From Flavobacterium sp. (lineage in GTDB: Bacteria; Bacteroidota; Bacteroidia; Flavobacteriales; Flavobacteriaceae), in NCBI GenBank assembly GCA_023253295.1, contig JALRGZ010000087.1, positions 1 to 7,275 of the forward strand: a stretch of DNA of 7,275 bases, in the 5' to 3' direction. This document shows, one piece after another, positions 4,852 to 7,275 of this stretch. The notes under the pieces are model-generated. The model was not told where the DNA came from and did no database searches. It was given only the letters and a program-made list of their open reading frames with translations. The position numbers and the translations under genes are program-made. How positions within the stretch are numbered: position 1 is the stretch's first letter; the number at the start of each line of letters is the position of its first letter.

Positions 4852-5850
4852 ATGAAATCCTACTCTATTGAAGAAATAAACAATGTCTTACAGGGCGTTA
4901 TTTTCGGCAGTACTTCACAAAATATTACTGCAGCTGAGCAACTTGAAGTCGCAAGCCATTCAGAAATCTCATTCATTGGCAACAAAAAATATGAAAAACT
5001 TTGGGCTACTTCGAAAGCAAGTATTGCTGTTGTAAACGAAGACATCTCCATTGAACCAGGTGAAAACAGAGCTTTTATTAAAGTAAAAAATGCCGACTTG
5101 GCTATGTCCCAAATTTTAGAACTTTTTGCGCTTCCGATGCCCGAATTTTATGTTGATATCCATCCTACTGCAGTTGTGGATTCTACAGCCGTAATTGGAA
5201 ACGGAACTAAAATTGGTGCCGGAAGCTATATCGGACCAAAAGTTAGTATTGGCGAAAACAGTATTATTTACCCCAACACTACCATTCTTGATGAATGTAC
5301 CATCGGAAAAAACACTGTAATATGGTCAGGTACAGTAATTAGAGAACGTTGCCATATTGGTAACCATTGTATTATCCATCCTAATGCTACCATCGGAGCG
5401 GATGGCTTTGGTTTTAGACCTTGCCCGGAAAGAGGTTTGGTAAAAATTCCACAAATTGGGAATGTAATCATTGGTAATCACGTTGAAATTGGTGCTAATA
5501 GTTGTGTCGACAGAGGAAAATTCAGCTCTACAATTGTGGGCGATGGCTGCAAAATTGATAATTTAGTACAAATAGGACACAACAGTAAACTGGGGAAATT
5601 TTGCATCATGGCTGGAAACAGTGGTCTTGCAGGATCTGTAACCTTAGGAAATGGTGTTATCATTGGCGGAAGTGCTTCGATAAAAGACCATACCACGATT
5701 GGTGATAGAGCAGTAATTGGTGCCGGATCCGGTGTTACTTGCGATATCCCTGCTGGAAAAACCATGTTAGGTTATCCTGCAGTTGAAGCTCGCGATGCCT
5801 TAAAACAATGGGCTATTTTAAAACGACTTGTAAACGATTCCAAGAAATAA
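4852..5850 (+). CDS. lpxD: LpxD-like UDP-3-O-acylglucosamine N-acyltransferase
   Basis: A 332-residue protein of normal LpxD length. LpxD transfers a hydroxyacyl chain from acyl carrier protein to the amino group of UDP-3-O-acylglucosamine, the third step of lipid A synthesis, in the cytoplasm. Residues 1-100 form the uridine-binding-type N-terminal domain. From about 101 to 300 runs a left-handed beta helix of hexapeptide repeats (for example AVIGNG, KIGAGS, TIGKNT, HIGNHC). The IGADGFGF signature is at 181-188, and the catalytic-type His lies in VQIGHN (H243). The chain then continues through GLAGSV and the IIGGSASI repeat to GYPA (307-310) and a C-terminal helix. It stands alone between two terminators, not next to lpxC, fabZ or lpxA, so it may be a second LpxD paralogue rather than the main enzyme. 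Sugar-nucleotide N-acyltransferases of other pathways share the fold and remain a less likely option. Confidence 0.85.
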   Translation: MKSYSIEEINNVLQGVIFGSTSQNITAAEQLEVASHSEISFIGNKKYEKLWATSKASIAVVNEDISIEPGENRAFIKVKNADLAMSQILELFALPMPEFYVDIHPTAVVDSTAVIGNGTKIGAGSYIGPKVSIGENSIIYPNTTILDECTIGKNTVIWSGTVIRERCHIGNHCIIHPNATIGADGFGFRPCPERGLVKIPQIGNVIIGNHVEIGANSCVDRGKFSSTIVGDGCKIDNLVQIGHNSKLGKFCIMAGNSGLAGSVTLGNGVIIGGSASIKDHTTIGDRAVIGAGSGVTCDIPAGKTMLGYPAVEARDALKQWAILKRLVNDSKK

Positions 5851-5869
5851 TATTATTTTTTTATTTTTT

Positions 5870-5916
5870 CCGCAAATTTTCAAATTAAAACCTTGAGAAT
5901 TTGCGGTTATTTTTTT
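5870..5916 (+). terminator. Intrinsic terminator after lpxD
   Basis: CCGCAAATTTTCAA (5870-5883) pairs with TTGAGAATTTGCGG (5893-5906), 13 of 14 positions matching, around a 9-base loop, followed by TTATTTTTTT. It lies 19 bases after the lpxD stop. Confidence 0.9.
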
Positions 5917-5983
5917 CCACTTCTAACTCAGAAAATCTTACATAAAAAAAAGAGTTTTTCAAAGTTTAATATCTTTCATTGGT

Positions 5984-6010
5984 GTAAATCAGCTAAATCT
6001 GTTTTATCTG
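5984..6010. repeat. Three degenerate 9-bp tandem repeats
   Basis: GTAAATCAG, CTAAATCTG and TTTTATCTG follow one another without gaps in the region between the lpxD terminator and the carboxylase gene. The pattern resembles intergenic AAATCTGTG-type sequence I remember from flavobacterial genomes, which I cannot verify here. Apart from this, the stretch 5917-6100 shows only AT-rich sequence with no convincing promoter. Confidence 0.4.
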
Positions 6011-6100
6011 TGTTCCAAATAAAAAATATTTCTTTTTCCTGTAAAAATGGATTAATGGTTTTGTATTTTAGCTTTAAATTTTCCCAAACACAATTTCAAT

Positions 6101-7275
6101 ATGGATATCAACTTCAATAAAAACGAAGACCACAATAAACTTTTACTTTCTGATTTAAAACAAAAATTCTCCAAAATAAAACTAGGAGGAGGCGAAAAAC
6201 GCATTCAAAAATTGCACGCTGAAGGCAAAATGACAGCGCGTGAACGTATCGATTATTTGTTAGATACAAATGCAGAAAGTATTGAAATTGGGGCTTTTGT
6301 TGGAGATGGCATGTACGCAGCACATGGCGGATGTCCATCTGGAGGTGTGGTGGTGAAAATAGGTTACATCAAAGGCAAACAATGTATTATTGTGGCCAAT
6401 GATGCTACTGTAAAAGCAGGTGCCTGGTTTCCAATAACAGCCAAGAAAAACCTTCGCGCTCAGGAAATTGCGATGGAAAACAAAATCCCAATTATCTATT
6501 TAGTGGACAGTGCCGGAGTGTATTTGCCCATGCAGGATGAAATTTTCCCGGACAAAGAACATTTTGGTCGCATTTTTAGAAACAATGCTATCATGAGTAG
6601 TATGGGAATCACTCAAATCTCGGCTATAATGGGAAGTTGCGTGGCTGGTGGCGCTTATTTACCTATTATGAGCGACGAAGCGATTATTGTTGACAAAACC
6701 GCCAGTATATTTTTGGCAGGAAGTTATTTGGTAAAAGCAGCTATTGGTGAAAACATTGACAATGAAACACTGGGTGGTGCAACTACACATTGCGAAATTT
6801 CAGGTGTGACCGACTATAAAGCCAAAGATGATAAAGACGCCTTAGACAAAATCAAAAATATTGTAGAAAAAATAGGCGATTACGAAAAAGCAGGCTACAA
6901 CCGAATAAAAGCCGTGAAACCGGCACTAGAACCTAAAGAAATTTACGGAATTCTACCCAAAGCACGTAGCGAACAATACGACATGAAGGAAATCATTCTT
7001 CGTTTGGTAGACAATTCAGAAATGGAAGAATACAAAGAAGGCTACGGACAAACTATCATTACAGCCTATGCCCGTATTGACGGTTGGGCGGTGGGAATTG
7101 TAGCCAACCAACGTAAGGTAATTAAAACCAAAAAAGGCGAATTGCAATTTGGTGGTGTAATTTACTCTGATAGTGCCGATAAAGCTACCCGTTTTATAGC
7201 CAATTGCAATCAGAAAAAAATTCCTTTGGTGTTTCTTCAGGATGTTAACATTGATGTTTACACTAAAGACTTCAA
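6101..7275 (+). CDS. Acyl-CoA carboxylase carboxyltransferase subunit, MccB-like (partial at 3' end)
   Basis: An open frame from ATG 6101 to the right edge, 391 codons without a stop. The family member would be about 540 residues. It is the biotin-dependent carboxyltransferase (beta) subunit, which moves the carboxyl group from biotin to an acyl-CoA. Its motifs follow methylcrotonyl-CoA carboxylase closely: KMTARERI (43-50), ANDATVKAGAWFPIT (99-113), KKNLRAQEIAMEN (115-127), YLVDSAGVYLPMQ (133-145), FPDKEHFGR (149-157), GSCVAGGAYLP (178-188) and GWAVGIVANQ (328-337). This suggests leucine degradation, though propionyl-CoA or geranyl-CoA type substrates are not excluded. After LVFLQDV (376-382) the family normally continues with TGFMVG, but here the codons read NIDVYTKDF to the edge. 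This points to an insertion, a rearrangement or an assembly junction near 7247. The start fits the conserved MDxNFNKNED-like N-terminus. Confidence 0.92.
   Translation, partial: MDINFNKNEDHNKLLLSDLKQKFSKIKLGGGEKRIQKLHAEGKMTARERIDYLLDTNAESIEIGAFVGDGMYAAHGGCPSGGVVVKIGYIKGKQCIIVANDATVKAGAWFPITAKKNLRAQEIAMENKIPIIYLVDSAGVYLPMQDEIFPDKEHFGRIFRNNAIMSSMGITQISAIMGSCVAGGAYLPIMSDEAIIVDKTASIFLAGSYLVKAAIGENIDNETLGGATTHCEISGVTDYKAKDDKDALDKIKNIVEKIGDYEKAGYNRIKAVKPALEPKEIYGILPKARSEQYDMKEIILRLVDNSEMEEYKEGYGQTIITAYARIDGWAVGIVANQRKVIKTKKGELQFGGVIYSDSADKATRFIANCNQKKIPLVFLQDVNIDVYTKDF

Noticed and set aside
5478..5765. A 95-codon minus-strand open frame inside lpxD
   Set aside because: It is antisense to a well-supported gene. 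Its Pro/Ile/Thr pattern is the shadow of the repeated hexapeptide codons.
6059..6076. TTTTG and TAGCTTTA as a housekeeping promoter for the carboxylase
   Set aside because: The two boxes are only 5 bases apart instead of about 19, so they cannot work together.
5893..6120. A 75-codon plus-strand open frame starting with TTG
   Set aside because: It begins inside the lpxD terminator hairpin, has no recognisable protein features and overlaps the start of the carboxylase gene in another frame.
7247..7275. Intein or group II intron starting at the carboxylase break
   Set aside because: The first residue after the break is Asn, not the Cys or Ser usual for inteins, and no GTGYG group II intron start is seen. 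With 29 bases left, neither can be supported.

Overview
The window looks like chromosomal DNA of a flavobacterium (Bacteroidota, Flavobacterium or a close relative). The grounds are low GC, AT-rich translation starts without Shine-Dalgarno sequences, the neighbour order kdsC / UbiA-family prenyltransferase / maf / small MscS channel, and protein sequences that read as flavobacterial throughout. No rRNA, tRNA, CRISPR array or complete mobile element was seen.

Layout. (1) Bases 1-2333 form a compact plus-strand cluster, probably one operon: the 3' end of kdsC (Kdo-8-phosphate phosphatase), an integral-membrane UbiA-type prenyltransferase, maf (nucleotide pyrophosphatase, overlapping its neighbour by 11 bases) and a short MscS-type channel. 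The whole 111-base gap between kdsC and the prenyltransferase gene is an inverted arrangement of 7-base repeats. (2) After a 106-base AT-rich gap without a convincing promoter comes a small exported protein with a coiled-coil-like middle and a C-terminal membrane helix, closed by a strong terminator. (3) Bases about 2810-4690 hold the most distinctive part: three tandem paralogues of a small secreted protein of unknown function. Each has its own terminator, and each is preceded by a sequence with the GG-N10-G layout of a sigma-54 (-24/-12) promoter. (4) A stand-alone lpxD-like gene (lipid A acyltransferase) follows, preceded by 163 bases (4689-4851) in which I see nothing definite, and ends in a good terminator. 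(5) From 6101 an acyl-CoA carboxylase carboxyltransferase subunit of the methylcrotonyl-CoA type runs off the right edge. Its last few codons depart from the family at a near-invariant motif.

How the parts fit. kdsC and lpxD both serve lipopolysaccharide synthesis, and the prenyltransferase and MscS channel are also envelope-related. The secreted triplet and the small anchored protein are further exported proteins. The right-hand gene belongs to acyl-CoA (probably leucine) metabolism and looks unrelated. The best candidate for something undescribed is the secreted-protein triplet with its shared sigma-54-like promoters. The heptamer element and the break at the right edge are the next most interesting points.
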